Source: Syntrophotaleaceae bacterium
GTDB lineage: Bacteria > Desulfobacterota > Desulfuromonadia > Desulfuromonadales > Syntrophotaleaceae
Length of the DNA: 64,000 nucleotides
Assembly (NCBI GenBank): GCA_041390365.1
Contig: JAWKQB010000003.1
Location: 124,001 to 188,000 of the forward strand
Reading direction: 5' to 3'
The translations under genes were made by a program, and so were the position numbers. Shown piece after piece: positions 28,728-38,286 of this stretch (position 1 is its first letter; every line of letters starts with the position of its first letter). The notes beneath the pieces are model-generated. The model did no database searches, was not told where the DNA came from, and was given only the letters and a program-made list of their open reading frames with translations.

Positions 28728-31700
28728 TCAGTGAGAAAAAAGGCTTTCCTCTAATTCCTCCTGTGTAACGATCTGCGGTGTCACCACCGCATCCTTTAAA
28801 TTGATTTTCTTCGACAGCAGCCTGTCCAAATTGACATCGAAGGAACTTAACTTCGGATGATGCAGTGCCGGAAGATAAATATTCACATCCTTTTTCTGGC
28901 CGATGCGATAGATTCGATCGGTTGCTTGGGACTCCTTGGCAGGGTTCCAGTGACGCTCAAGGTGAATGACATTGTTCGCCCCAACGATAGTCAGACCTAC
29001 CCCGGCAGCAATGGGAGACATAATTATGATGCCAAACCCAGAAGCGTCCTCGAATTCGGAAATTATCCCTTTTCGAGTCAGACTTTTCCCTTTAGATGCA
29101 ACAGCCTGAGTGTCCCCATTGATGATGTCGATCCTTATCCCGAAAATTTGCTCCAGCCAAACCTTCAGGGCCCTTTGCAGTTTTTTCGTCATGGCGAAGA
29201 TAATGACTTTTTCCCGCCGGGATTTTATCTCCTCCAGAATCGAAACTACGTTTTCCAACTTGGCAGATTGACCGAGAACCTGTAGCGCTTCATTTTTAGA
29301 ACTCGTCACCAACTTTTTCACATCGGCAAGAGATGGGTGCAAAGACACCTCGCGTAGTTGCATCAATGATCCAAGAGCAAGTCCCCTTCCCTGCCCTTCC
29401 ATGCGCTGCTGGCTGTAGCCATCGATAATTTCGTCGTAACGGGATAACTGATGCCCCCGCATTACACTTTTGATCTCAGGCTTGAATGCCCATCCGCCAA
29501 AACCATTATTGGGCACACCAGTAAATACTCGCTTCTCGGGTAAGCCCTCAATATGGTCTTCCTTCAGTCGCCGCAGCATGAATGGACCAACGTCCTGTCG
29601 CAACTTTTTCCCCACATCTAATCGCACATTATCAGTCTCATCGGGAGGAGCCTGGTTGATTGGTTTGACATATTCCTCCCGGAAATCGGGCCAGGTGCCC
29701 AGCAATCCGGGTTGGGCCGTATCCATCAGGCACCAGAAATCAGAAAGGCTGTTTTCAACTGGAGTACCGGTCGCGAGCAATTTGAAGTAGGCTTTCAGCC
29801 CTTTGGCTGCTCTGGTTTGCAAAGCGTTCGGGTTTTTTATGTTCTGGGCTTCGTCAAAAACCACTACGCTCCAGTCGACCCGACAAAGGGAGAACTGATA
29901 ATCCCGGAGAGTTTGATAGGTAGACAGGACTAATCGCTTTGGCATGTCCAGCCGCTCGGCTCCATAGGCACCGCCAACCTTCAAGGCATATCGAATGGCA
30001 TCTTCGGGAAGGACATCCTCGTCAGCAAGTCTCTGTCGGATTTCAGGTGGCGCTCCGGCTATCTTGAATCGTTTTAAATCCCTTCCCGCTTGCAATACCA
30101 CAATGTCGCGAAAGGGGGATTTAGCGAAGGTCTGGGCGACCTCATCTTCCCAGTTTTCAAGAAGGCTAAGCGGAGCGATGACCAAAACGGGCTTTTCGGT
30201 AAGTGAAGAAGCCCGTAAATGGCTATAGAACTCACCAATCCCCACCAGGGCCATGTAAGTTTTCCCCAAACCCATATCATCGGCCAATAAAGCCCCCTGG
30301 ATTCGTTGCACGTCATCAGATTCACCTTGCAGTGATGAGTGCATTAGCCCCATCATCCATTCAATGCCTTGCGCCTGGTGGGGAAAGGGGGACCGGGAGA
30401 AAACGGAATAATCGATGGCTCTTGGATATGAGGAGGATTCCGCCTTTTTCAACAACTCAGGACCAAGATCTTCAACCTCTTCCAAAAAGACTGTGGAACG
30501 CTCTTCTGTATCAGATTCAGTAGGAAGGGAACGTTTTTCTTCTGGATGAAATCTATTTAAAGTCCTTTCAATTGCCGCACATTCTTTTTCGATCTTCTCT
30601 GGGAAGGAGATGTCGATAAGTTTTCCGCCGAAGGCAACAACCTCGGCCCCTTGCTGCCTTGCAATTTCGACTTTTTTTCGAAACTCTTCCAACTCCTCCT
30701 TACTTCCAATAACTGCCTTCAGTTCCTCGGCATCTTCGGCCGACTTACTAGAAAAAAACCAGTCGATTCCAGAGGTATCGGTTTCACCAAACTGCATGAA
30801 CTGAAACCGGGTTGCCCCTTTCACTCGTAAGGAAAATCCCGTCTCGAGATCAACCAACGATGCATCCAAAAAGGCCGATGGCGTCTTAAGGAATGCCTGG
30901 ACTTGCGATTTTGGAATCCGACGATTACTGATGATTTCCTGGGTAGCTTTCAGACGCGTTTCATCCAAAACGATAATTTGGTCCCTAACCCTTAAAGTGC
31001 CGAGGCCGTTCGCTTGATTCAACTGTCCTAGGCGTGATTGAATATCGTCAGTGGCAGCTCCTGTTCCAAAGGACGGAACTAACACAAGGCTGCCGTCTGG
31101 CTGCTCGGTCGCGGTTACTCCAACTTTCTCGGGCTGGGAGACTTTCAAAATATTGAAATGGGAAAGGTCGATAGGCATTCCATGTTCTTGAGAGGCCTGC
31201 AGTTTTCCAACCAGATCAAGGTTGAGATGTTCGGTTTTTTCTTCTGGAGCCAACCGCTGGTGCTCATCAACCGCCTTGAGAGCCTGCCATTCAGCGGCAG
31301 ATAAAAGAAAACATTCTTGGGGACTAAGTTGAAGGCAGGGTCCCTTCAACTTATAAACGGGTACTCTTTCACCGGTAGGCAGGACTGGATTGATTTGTAC
31401 GGAAAAGGCGCTCTGACCGGTTTGCCCGGTTACCCTGGAATCAAAGCGCCCTTTGAAAGGTGGAGGAAGTTCCAGAAGATCAGCGGCATCAGGCTCCAAC
31501 CTTACTGCAAAATCGGAAGGAATGGTAAAACCGTTTGCAATCCGGAGTGCCATCCCCTGTTCTTCCATCATCTTCAGGCATACATATTGATGCAAAAGCC
31601 AGCCGCTACCCTGTCCGTTTTCGCAGGCCTCAAATATATCTTTGGGTAAAACAAAATTAAGACCCTCTTGGTCGGCAATCTGAGCAAAGCGCCTCTCATT

Positions 31701-31745
31701 TCTGTCTTTCGCGATGATTTTTTTAATAAAATTCGTTAGAGACAT
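28728..31745 (-). CDS. zorD: ZorD: SNF2-family helicase of type I Zorya
   Basis: About 1005 residues from the ATG at 31745; a GTG at 31754 overlapping the zorC stop is an alternative start. A 450-residue N-terminal region, typical of ZorD, precedes the SNF2 motor. Motor motifs are Walker A DDMGLGKTYMALVGIG, motif II VVFDEAQNIKN (DEAQ), motif III LLATGTPVENSLSDFW and motif VI ATDRIYRIGQKKDV. In type I Zorya this is the DNA-processing effector thought to act on phage DNA once the ZorAB membrane motor is triggered. It is the fourth gene of the operon. Confidence 0.92.
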   Translation of the reverse strand: MSLTNFIKKIIAKDRNERRFAQIADQEGLNFVLPKDIFEACENGQGSGWLLHQYVCLKMMEEQGMALRIANGFTIPSDFAVRLEPDAADLLELPPPFKGRFDSRVTGQTGQSAFSVQINPVLPTGERVPVYKLKGPCLQLSPQECFLLSAAEWQALKAVDEHQRLAPEEKTEHLNLDLVGKLQASQEHGMPIDLSHFNILKVSQPEKVGVTATEQPDGSLVLVPSFGTGAATDDIQSRLGQLNQANGLGTLRVRDQIIVLDETRLKATQEIISNRRIPKSQVQAFLKTPSAFLDASLVDLETGFSLRVKGATRFQFMQFGETDTSGIDWFFSSKSAEDAEELKAVIGSKEELEEFRKKVEIARQQGAEVVAFGGKLIDISFPEKIEKECAAIERTLNRFHPEEKRSLPTESDTEERSTVFLEEVEDLGPELLKKAESSSYPRAIDYSVFSRSPFPHQAQGIEWMMGLMHSSLQGESDDVQRIQGALLADDMGLGKTYMALVGIGEFYSHLRASSLTEKPVLVIAPLSLLENWEDEVAQTFAKSPFRDIVVLQAGRDLKRFKIAGAPPEIRQRLADEDVLPEDAIRYALKVGGAYGAERLDMPKRLVLSTYQTLRDYQFSLCRVDWSVVVFDEAQNIKNPNALQTRAAKGLKAYFKLLATGTPVENSLSDFWCLMDTAQPGLLGTWPDFREEYVKPINQAPPDETDNVRLDVGKKLRQDVGPFMLRRLKEDHIEGLPEKRVFTGVPNNGFGGWAFKPEIKSVMRGHQLSRYDEIIDGYSQQRMEGQGRGLALGSLMQLREVSLHPSLADVKKLVTSSKNEALQVLGQSAKLENVVSILEEIKSRREKVIIFAMTKKLQRALKVWLEQIFGIRIDIINGDTQAVASKGKSLTRKGIISEFEDASGFGIIIMSPIAAGVGLTIVGANNVIHLERHWNPAKESQATDRIYRIGQKKDVNIYLPALHHPKLSSFDVNLDRLLSKKINLKDAVVTPQIVTQEELEESLFSH

Positions 31746-31750
31746 AATGA

Positions 31751-33244
31751 TCACAATCCGAATCGATACTTATAGGACCTGTAATCTTCCTTAGAGAAGA
31801 GCTCTTCAACATCTAGTTCAACACCCAGGTTTCTTAAATGTTCAATCGCTTTTGCCTGCCAAGTAATATTTGGATTGTGTATAATATCAGCAATTCTGTT
31901 CCAATCAGAATTGAATTCTTTAAGATAAGCATATCTTATATCTGAACTAAGCTCTTGAGGAGTAAATTCTTTATTCGAATAATCCATGAGATTAATTTGA
32001 GATGGCAATTTAGGAAAAACCCAAAGTTTAAAGCTATGACTTCCCTCTATCAAATGCACTTCCCCTACGCGTAGATATATCATTGATCGATAGGGATCCT
32101 TGACAAAGGCATATTCTGGAAGTTCATGCCGGAGATAATTTTTATTCAGATATTTTTCGGCATGCTTACCTACGAACAACCTGCTGTCCGAAATTAACCC
32201 CTGACGGTAAAGCCCTTCCAGAAAAGCCTTTCGAGCTGGAAACATTCGCATCAGATCAGAGTTCCATGTGCTTTCTCCGTATTCCTGCAATATTCCCAGA
32301 AAAAGCAAAAGGTCAAAACGCGAAAGCCAACCCCTGACTTTACGAATTCGATCTTCACCGAGGAAAGCCCACCATTTTTGATACCTTTGGCTTGCCTGCG
32401 GCACGCGAGGGTCACCTGCTATCGTTACAATGACTCGTCGCCAGGTATCGGAAACATCACTTGGTAAAGACCTGTCGATCAACAGAGTAAGAATTTCGTG
32501 GCCCATGAGACGCCCCTCTTCGGCCGGAGCATTGTAGACCTGGGGTTTGCAAATTTCAGTAAGCACAGGATGGTCTTCACCAACAGAAAGTTCCCTGATT
32601 GTTTGCAGGTAATAGTGAAAACGCGCCACCCTTTGAAAACGGCCCTCCTGGCATCCATCCACGGCCAGATCTTTTAGGGCCTGGTCCAGGTCAATGCCAA
32701 AGGTTTTGGCATAAGTCACCAAATTTTTGGGACCATTGATGGTGAATAAAATATTCCTGTGCTTATTCAGGATTGCAAAATCACCCTCCCCCGACTGTCC
32801 AAAATTTTGAGCTATCTCCAAACAAATAAGATCACAAAGGCGATTAAAAACTTCTCTCTCTGCGATTTCGTCAAAATGAACAAAAAAGGCTGTAATCAAT
32901 TGCAGGAGGCTGAGTCGCCCTAACTTTGGACGTGGCTTGTAGAGGCTCTCCAAAAGATCTTCGGTAACTGGAACATCTTGGAAAAAATCCTTGTTTTTTC
33001 CAAGCAAATGGGTCAAAGCCCGGACATCAATAGAGCTGTGGATCTCGCCGGCCATGGCATGGCCCCTGCCATCTTTTGCCAATTTCCAAAGCCGTTGGCA
33101 GGCTTTTTTAAAGCGGTCGGATCCTTTACCCGTCTTCCCTGCAAGATCTTGCATTTTGTTCTTGCACCTTTCAAGAACGGCAAAATCCGCGGTTTTCCAT
33201 TCGGGAAGATGGAACACCAGATTTAGCAATCTAAAATTCATCAT
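31751..33244 (-). CDS. zorC: ZorC: EH-signature protein of type I Zorya
   Basis: 497 residues. The diagnostic EH signature is visible near residues 375-395: an acidic residue and His in VHLIEGSHSFKLWVF, with nearby MIYLRVGEVHL. The rest is helical. ZorC is specific to type I Zorya and binds DNA with ZorD. The start overlaps the zorB stop (ATGA), and its stop overlaps the possible GTG start of zorD. Its position between zorB and zorD confirms the type I order. Confidence 0.92.
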   Translation of the reverse strand: MMNFRLLNLVFHLPEWKTADFAVLERCKNKMQDLAGKTGKGSDRFKKACQRLWKLAKDGRGHAMAGEIHSSIDVRALTHLLGKNKDFFQDVPVTEDLLESLYKPRPKLGRLSLLQLITAFFVHFDEIAEREVFNRLCDLICLEIAQNFGQSGEGDFAILNKHRNILFTINGPKNLVTYAKTFGIDLDQALKDLAVDGCQEGRFQRVARFHYYLQTIRELSVGEDHPVLTEICKPQVYNAPAEEGRLMGHEILTLLIDRSLPSDVSDTWRRVIVTIAGDPRVPQASQRYQKWWAFLGEDRIRKVRGWLSRFDLLLFLGILQEYGESTWNSDLMRMFPARKAFLEGLYRQGLISDSRLFVGKHAEKYLNKNYLRHELPEYAFVKDPYRSMIYLRVGEVHLIEGSHSFKLWVFPKLPSQINLMDYSNKEFTPQELSSDIRYAYLKEFNSDWNRIADIIHNPNITWQAKAIEHLRNLGVELDVEELFSKEDYRSYKYRFGL

Positions 33245-33981
33245 TCATCCATCAATTTCTTGATGTTTTGGAAATCTTTCATGGCTGGACGTCGAACGGT
33301 AAATCGTATGTCGATTCTTCTATTCTTCTGAAAATCGGCCTCGGTCTCCTGTTCCACTTGAACGGGTCTTGTCTTTCCATATCCGCTCACAGAGAATAAA
33401 GGCGTTCCACTATGGTTAACAAGATCTTCCAAACGTGATTCCTTGGGAAGTTTTTCGTTCCAGAAATTCCATACCGATATTGCTCTAAAGGTCGAGAGTC
33501 CCCAGTTGCCCATATGCCTGGGTGAAGCGCGACGGTCTGTATGCCCCTCGATAAAGATCGTATCGAGGTACTGCCACCTCTTTTCTCGGTCTATGGCCCG
33601 GAACAAAACCGCACCTATTTCGAGAACAGTTCTCTCCAAACCGGCTTGCGGAGGAATTCGGTACTCATTGGTCTCGAAAGTCAACAAGTGGTCTGGGATT
33701 CGCAGAACCGTGTCGTTGTCGCTGATTTCTACCGGAATATTCTTGCCCTGAAGTTCGGACGCCACTTCCCGCAGAATATCTCGACGCACGGTTTCCGCCT
33801 TGGCAATTTCTCGGATGGCGTCATTGACCACAACACGGGTTTGAGTCAACTCAAGAATCAAGGCCAAAGAGGCAAGAACGAAAATTACCAATAGCCCGGA
33901 CATAATGTCCGAAAAAGAGATCCAATACGGATTTTCTTCATCCACCTGTCCATTTCGTTTCAGGGAGCTGCTCAGTTTCAT
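33241..33981 (-). CDS. zorB: ZorB: MotB/OmpA-like stator protein of Zorya
   Basis: 246 residues. A short cytoplasmic tail is followed by one transmembrane helix (SGLLVIFVLASLALIL) with a conserved Asp just before it (FSDIM, about residue 25), the proton-carrying residue of MotB-type stators. A periplasmic OmpA-like peptidoglycan-binding domain follows (FIEGHTDRR, STFRAISVW, VSGYGKTRP, NRRIDIRF). It anchors the ZorA channel to the cell wall. It overlaps zorA and zorC by four bases each. Confidence 0.95.
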   Translation of the reverse strand: MKLSSSLKRNGQVDEENPYWISFSDIMSGLLVIFVLASLALILELTQTRVVVNDAIREIAKAETVRRDILREVASELQGKNIPVEISDNDTVLRIPDHLLTFETNEYRIPPQAGLERTVLEIGAVLFRAIDREKRWQYLDTIFIEGHTDRRASPRHMGNWGLSTFRAISVWNFWNEKLPKESRLEDLVNHSGTPLFSVSGYGKTRPVQVEQETEADFQKNRRIDIRFTVRRPAMKDFQNIKKLMDE

Positions 33982-36020
33982 GCGGCGCTACATTTCGTTT
34001 CCATTCCATCAACCACGTCAGACAATGCTTTGACTGCATTTGTCATGATGGCGATGTACTCGTTGGTATGAGCATTCCACTCCCGCATACGTTCACCGGT
34101 CTGGCTCTGGACAGTGGCGGCGTAATCGCTAAGAAGTTTGGCTACGTGGTCTTCAACTTCTTCGATATGAGCTTTGAGTGAATTCTTAAAATGGTCCAGA
34201 TGTTTATGAACAGCCTCAAAACCACTCTGGGCGCTTGCGGTTGCCAAATTCAGCTTATCGGCGATACCATCCATTTCCTTGCTGAAACTTCCGTAACCCT
34301 GCAGAGTTTCTTGCATGACCTGGTTGATTTTCCGGTTTTCATCTGCAAGACCAGCCGTAGTCTCTGCGGCTTGAGCTACATCCCTGGACAGAACCTCTGT
34401 TGCCTGCCTGATATTAGCCGACAGAAGACCCAGTTGATTGCTCGCCTGCCTCATCTGTTGAGCCGCGTTCGATACTTCATTTCCGGAAAGGCTATGGGCT
34501 TCAGCCAACCCCTTAAATTGCTCCTGCAGGCCAACCATTTGACGATGAACTGCGTCAAACAACTCCTTTTGATTGGACAGCATAAATTCGACCCGGTCCA
34601 TAAGTTGGTTCTGGATCTGCTGCATAGATGTTACATTGTCCGCAAACTCCTTCTGCCGGGCCTCATCACGCGTTTGCTGTTCTTTAAACTGCCGAGTGAC
34701 CTCGCTTCCGATGTTCTCAACGGCCTGATTACCATGATCAACAATCAGGCGAAGCTGACCCTGCAGTTGTTCTGCTCTTTCCTTTTCCCTTAGGTCAGAA
34801 TCATTTTGCTGTTGGTTCAGTTGTTCCACCATTTTTTCAAAAATGTTCTCAAAGGACTCTCCAAGCTTCCTTTGGCGGTCTGTTTGCTGCTCTCCAAGGG
34901 CCTCAAGTTGCTTTTCAAGGAAAGCTTGGCGCTCTATAGCAGCATTTTCTGTCTGCCGCGACTGTTCGTCCAAACGTTTTAGAAAACCGGACATCTGGTC
35001 ACCCAAACCACTAAGAGCAACCTGAACATCTCGCGATGCCTCTTGCATCATTTTTCGTTGTGAAGTTCCCGCATCGCCAATTCCATCCAGAAACTTGTTG
35101 AGTAAACTGTCGAGGACCTGCTGGGAACCGCTATTGGCATTTTCCACCAACGATTGGATCGCAGGCGCCATTATCAGGCTTAGACTTTCTTCCAATCCAG
35201 TCCGGATATTATCCGAAACTTGGAGAAGGGATTCTTGAAGACGATCACCGATCTTTTCCGCCAAGCCCTGCAAAGTCTCACTTGAATTACGAGTGTGGTC
35301 GACGATGGAAACTAAGGATTGTTCAGCATTGATTCGGGGATAAAGATAGTCGATCAAATTTTGCAAGTTCGCGATTCGCTTCTTAACACCCCTTTCGAGC
35401 ATTTTTTCAATGAAATTAAAAAGAACACTTGTAAAAACGCCCCATACCGAAGTTAGAAATGCAACGGAGGCACCCTTGATCATATGACCGATGCCCTGCT
35501 GCAGGGCCTCAACCCCGGCCTGCTGACTTAATTCCAGGGACCCCAATCCCATTTGCAAACCGGCAAAAGTACCGATGACTCCGATTGCGGTGAGGAAACC
35601 AGGAACAGCGGCCAGTAATCTGTTTTCAGTTAAACCTCGGGCAAGAGTATGATTATTAAAAAAATGTTCTGCATCAAGTGTATTGAAAAGCCGGGTGCCG
35701 TCGGGAGAAATAACAAGAGTTTCGTCAAACTCTTTCCAAAGTTTGCCGTAATCTGAATGCTGTAGAGCATTCTGAGTAATCTCTCGCTGCCGGCCTGCCA
35801 GTTCAGACTGGTTAATTCCACTTACAAGGGTTTCATAAAATAGAATTTGTCGTTTTGCTTGAAGATATTTTGAAATGGCGAAAGACAGAAAGCCAATTGC
35901 TACCACCAACAAAAACAAGACAATAGCGGCACTCAAGCCGTGGGAAGAAGAAAAGTTGCCTTGGAAGACTTCAGAAAAGTGAGGCATGAGGTGAATAACA
36001 CTAAAATTTTGTTGTGGCAT
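33978..36020 (-). CDS. zorA: ZorA: MotA/ExbB-like inner-membrane channel of Zorya
   Basis: 680 residues from an ATG with a good Shine-Dalgarno (GGAGGA). Three membrane segments are visible: one near residues 29-55 (AAIVLFLLVVAIGFLSFAI), a second around 135-160 (VPGFLTAIGVIGTFAGL) and a third around 185-210 (FLTSVWGVFTSVLFNF). The remaining 450 residues are a long helical tail with many Gln-rich coiled-coil stretches, as in ZorA, where the tail projects into the cytoplasm and relays the signal of phage invasion. Related to MotA/TolQ/ExbB. First gene of the complete zorABCD operon. Confidence 0.95.
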   Translation of the reverse strand: MPQQNFSVIHLMPHFSEVFQGNFSSSHGLSAAIVLFLLVVAIGFLSFAISKYLQAKRQILFYETLVSGINQSELAGRQREITQNALQHSDYGKLWKEFDETLVISPDGTRLFNTLDAEHFFNNHTLARGLTENRLLAAVPGFLTAIGVIGTFAGLQMGLGSLELSQQAGVEALQQGIGHMIKGASVAFLTSVWGVFTSVLFNFIEKMLERGVKKRIANLQNLIDYLYPRINAEQSLVSIVDHTRNSSETLQGLAEKIGDRLQESLLQVSDNIRTGLEESLSLIMAPAIQSLVENANSGSQQVLDSLLNKFLDGIGDAGTSQRKMMQEASRDVQVALSGLGDQMSGFLKRLDEQSRQTENAAIERQAFLEKQLEALGEQQTDRQRKLGESFENIFEKMVEQLNQQQNDSDLREKERAEQLQGQLRLIVDHGNQAVENIGSEVTRQFKEQQTRDEARQKEFADNVTSMQQIQNQLMDRVEFMLSNQKELFDAVHRQMVGLQEQFKGLAEAHSLSGNEVSNAAQQMRQASNQLGLLSANIRQATEVLSRDVAQAAETTAGLADENRKINQVMQETLQGYGSFSKEMDGIADKLNLATASAQSGFEAVHKHLDHFKNSLKAHIEEVEDHVAKLLSDYAATVQSQTGERMREWNAHTNEYIAIMTNAVKALSDVVDGMETKCSAA

Positions 36021-36100
36021 ACAACTTCCTCCAACTGGAATTTCACCTGGTCATCTCTAATGCAGGTATCTAAACTTCAAAAAAATATCAAACTCGAAAA

Positions 36101-36138
36101 AAAAACCGCCCGCGCCTTATAGGCACAGAGCGGTTTTT
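36101..36138. terminator. Hairpin with T/A tracts upstream of zorA
   Basis: A perfect stem AAAAACCGC/GCGGTTTTT (36101-36109 with 36130-36138) with a nested GCC-TTATA-GGC. It looks like a bidirectional intrinsic terminator. No gene ends here on either strand. It lies 80 bases upstream of the zorA start, so it may insulate the operon or act as a leader hairpin. Between here and 36490 I see nothing else. Confidence 0.45.
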
Positions 36139-36492
36139 AAACACTTTTTGCCCGATCTTCGACCAACACCCTGCCCTCCGAAAATCACTTCATTTCACAG
36201 AAAATTAATCCGAATAAAAATAACGTCAGCAGGGGGAGTGGGTCAAGCGTTCTAATTTTAGATTCAGTGCCCAGTTATGTCTTGAGTCAAATTGAAATCT
36301 GTGGCCTTGAAACCCGAAATAAGAGAACCTTGGTCAAAGACCCGCTGCCGGGAACCTCATTCCAATTTTCGGTCTCAGTAAACCTTCCGGGCAATCGGCT
36401 ATTTTAGTTTCTGGTCATTTCTTCGATTTTTGTCCCCACCCCCTAAAAAAGCCAATCTTCCAGAAGGTAAAATTCTCAAAAATTACCACGTG

Positions 36493-36662
36493 TCGTGTCT
36501 AATATCCCACTTCTTAACAAAAGAAGTAACGTCGTGTCAAATCTAACGGTAAGTTGTAGTTTCTAAAAACCTCCTTTTTAGACACTACAACTGTTTTAGT
36601 TTGCTCCATTCCTGGAGATTATTCTGTCATAAATAGTATCGAAAAACCTGATTTTTAGACAC
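36493..36662 (+). promoter_or_regulatory. Palindromic operator cluster upstream of kfrA-like gene 1
   Basis: A 17-bp inverted repeat with one mismatch sits at 36553-36569 and 36575-36591 (left arm GTTGTAGTTTCTAAAAA, 5-base spacer). A weaker related site is at 36636-36662 (spacer CCTGA, arms matching at 9 of 11). Two further TCGTGTC motifs are at 36493 and 36532. KfrA-type proteins bind inverted repeats upstream of their own gene, so autoregulation of 36799-37572 is likely. A promoter near 36740 (TATGAT) and a GAGAGG Shine-Dalgarno precede the gene. Confidence 0.55.
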
Positions 36663-36798
36663 AAGACGAGAATATATTTTTCTATTTCTCCTCTTTTGTT
36701 CGAAAATTCATTATCTGATCTCTAAAGTTTTCCATAAAAGAGTATGATTAGAAAAACAAGAAAGATAAATTCAATAAATTAGATGAGAGGTTAGAGAA

Positions 36799-37572
36799 AT
36801 GGACATTCACGAAAAAGGGTTTCTGGAAGCGATTGCAGCGCTCAAAAAAGATGGGGTATTAGTTACACCTCAGAGCATCCAAAAACAACTCAATCTAAAA
36901 CGAGGGGCCCTGAAAGACATTGAAAAATTTCTTCTTAAACGTGAACGAAAGCGTGATGAGGCTATCGAAATGCGACTCCCTGAATTTTCAGAAGAGTTTG
37001 CTTTAGATTTTTCCCTCGAAATAAATCGAATTGTCAAAATTCGCACAATTCCGCTTGAAAAAAAGTGTGAAGAAAAAGATGAGGAAATTGCGGCATTAAA
37101 AACCGAACTAGCGGCAACACGGGACACGGCGGAGAGTCTAAAAGTACAGTTAACCAAAGAGCGAGAGCTCTCCAAGCAAGAGCGGGAAAGAGCGCTCATC
37201 GAGGAAGGCAAATTACAGGGTCAGCTTGAAGCAGCTCAACAAACGAATCGAGACCAAGCGCAAGCTTTGAGCAATCTGCGCCAGCCCTCATTGTCTGAGC
37301 CCATGCTTGCGTCGCTACAAGACACATTGCAAAAAGTCGCAAACGCTCTTGAAGAAAACAACCAGCAGCAAGCAAGCATCCCGGGAAGAAACAAGTCGGA
37401 AAAAACGAGAAAAAAGAATGCTTTTTCGGAGGCCGGCGAGCCTAACCGTCAAAGGGCGCCAGAAGAATTTCTAAACAAAGAAAACCCATCAACACCGGGG
37501 CCAGCGCCCAACCAGGTGACCCGGGAGCGAGCAACCGGAAATCGGGAGCCCGGTTTTTCGCTGCCGCCATGA
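36799..37572 (+). CDS. KfrA-like DNA-binding coiled-coil protein 1
   Basis: 257 residues. The N-terminal 60 residues (EKGFLEAIAALKKDGVLVTP, then IQKQLNLKRGALKDIEKFLLK) are a KfrA_N-type DNA-binding domain. Residues 70-190 are an alanine/glutamate/lysine-rich coiled coil. The C-terminal tail is low in complexity and Pro/Asn-rich. Its last residues (GNREPGFSLPP) are encoded by a stem-loop with a T tract (AACCGG/CCGGTT near 37530-37560), as if translation ran into the terminator. KfrA proteins are plasmid- and island-borne repressors. The gene converges on, and overlaps by 84 bases, the GIY-YIG-like gene on the other strand. Confidence 0.75.
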   Translation: MDIHEKGFLEAIAALKKDGVLVTPQSIQKQLNLKRGALKDIEKFLLKRERKRDEAIEMRLPEFSEEFALDFSLEINRIVKIRTIPLEKKCEEKDEEIAALKTELAATRDTAESLKVQLTKERELSKQERERALIEEGKLQGQLEAAQQTNRDQAQALSNLRQPSLSEPMLASLQDTLQKVANALEENNQQQASIPGRNKSEKTRKKNAFSEAGEPNRQRAPEEFLNKENPSTPGPAPNQVTRERATGNREPGFSLPP

Positions 37573-38286
37573 ATCGCCTGGAGCGTTCTGGCCGGAGATG
37601 ACACCGGCCGCGGTGGCCGGATGAGCAAACTCGAAAGACTGTACGAATTTGTATAAGCCGTTCCCGACAGCGTTCAACACTTTGTTAGCAATCAGATTTT
37701 GACGCAACAAAAAATGATCATCGTGGGGCACAGAACGACTAGCTTTTGCAAAAGAACCGGCAGCTACTTCCCAATTTCCAAAGGAATTGACGGTTGCATC
37801 GGCAAAATACAGGGAGCCCTCATGGTTAAAGGCCAATTCAAATTGCCCGGGAGACGGCACCCAGCCAAAAGGTTGGGCGGATGTCCCCAAATAACCCGTT
37901 TTTCTTAAGTAGAGCCAGACCGTTTCCATACAATGCTCAACATACGTCAATCCTTGCTGGAAGCGCGCTGTTGCACCTAAACCTTTATTACTATTAAGGA
38001 AATGCCAGCCGGGACTTCGTCGCAACGCATAATACAGGCGTGCCTCTAGAAGCTTACGCATGCCCGGATCATGTAAAGGCTTCGGGCAGAAAAATAACAT
38101 AACTTCGCCGTTCATTGCCCGACGCTTGATTCGTGAGCGATCTTCAACAACTCGACTGATTCGTCCGGAGCTTTCCCCCACATAAGCCGTGATATGTCCG
38201 GAGGCGTCGGGCCGGTACAGCATGTAATTGTGCAATACCAAACTGGAAGGGATATGCAAATCTGACAAGTTTGAATAATCTGTGAA
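37489..38286 (-). pseudogene. GIY-YIG-like gene whose 5' end abuts a group II intron
   Basis: The open frame extends about 265 codons from the intron 3' end to 37489. The GIY-YIG fold is suggested by NYMLYRPDASGHITAYVGES (residues just after the intron), followed by a catalytic-type Arg region and LEARLYYALR. There is no ATG before 38223, which would already cut into the domain; TTG codons near 38259 are possible. With the intron removed, the frame upstream of the insertion hits a stop without a start, so the gene may be naturally short, use a TTG start, or have lost its 5' end. The 3' end overlaps the convergent kfrA-like gene. I treat it as possibly inactivated. Confidence 0.5.
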
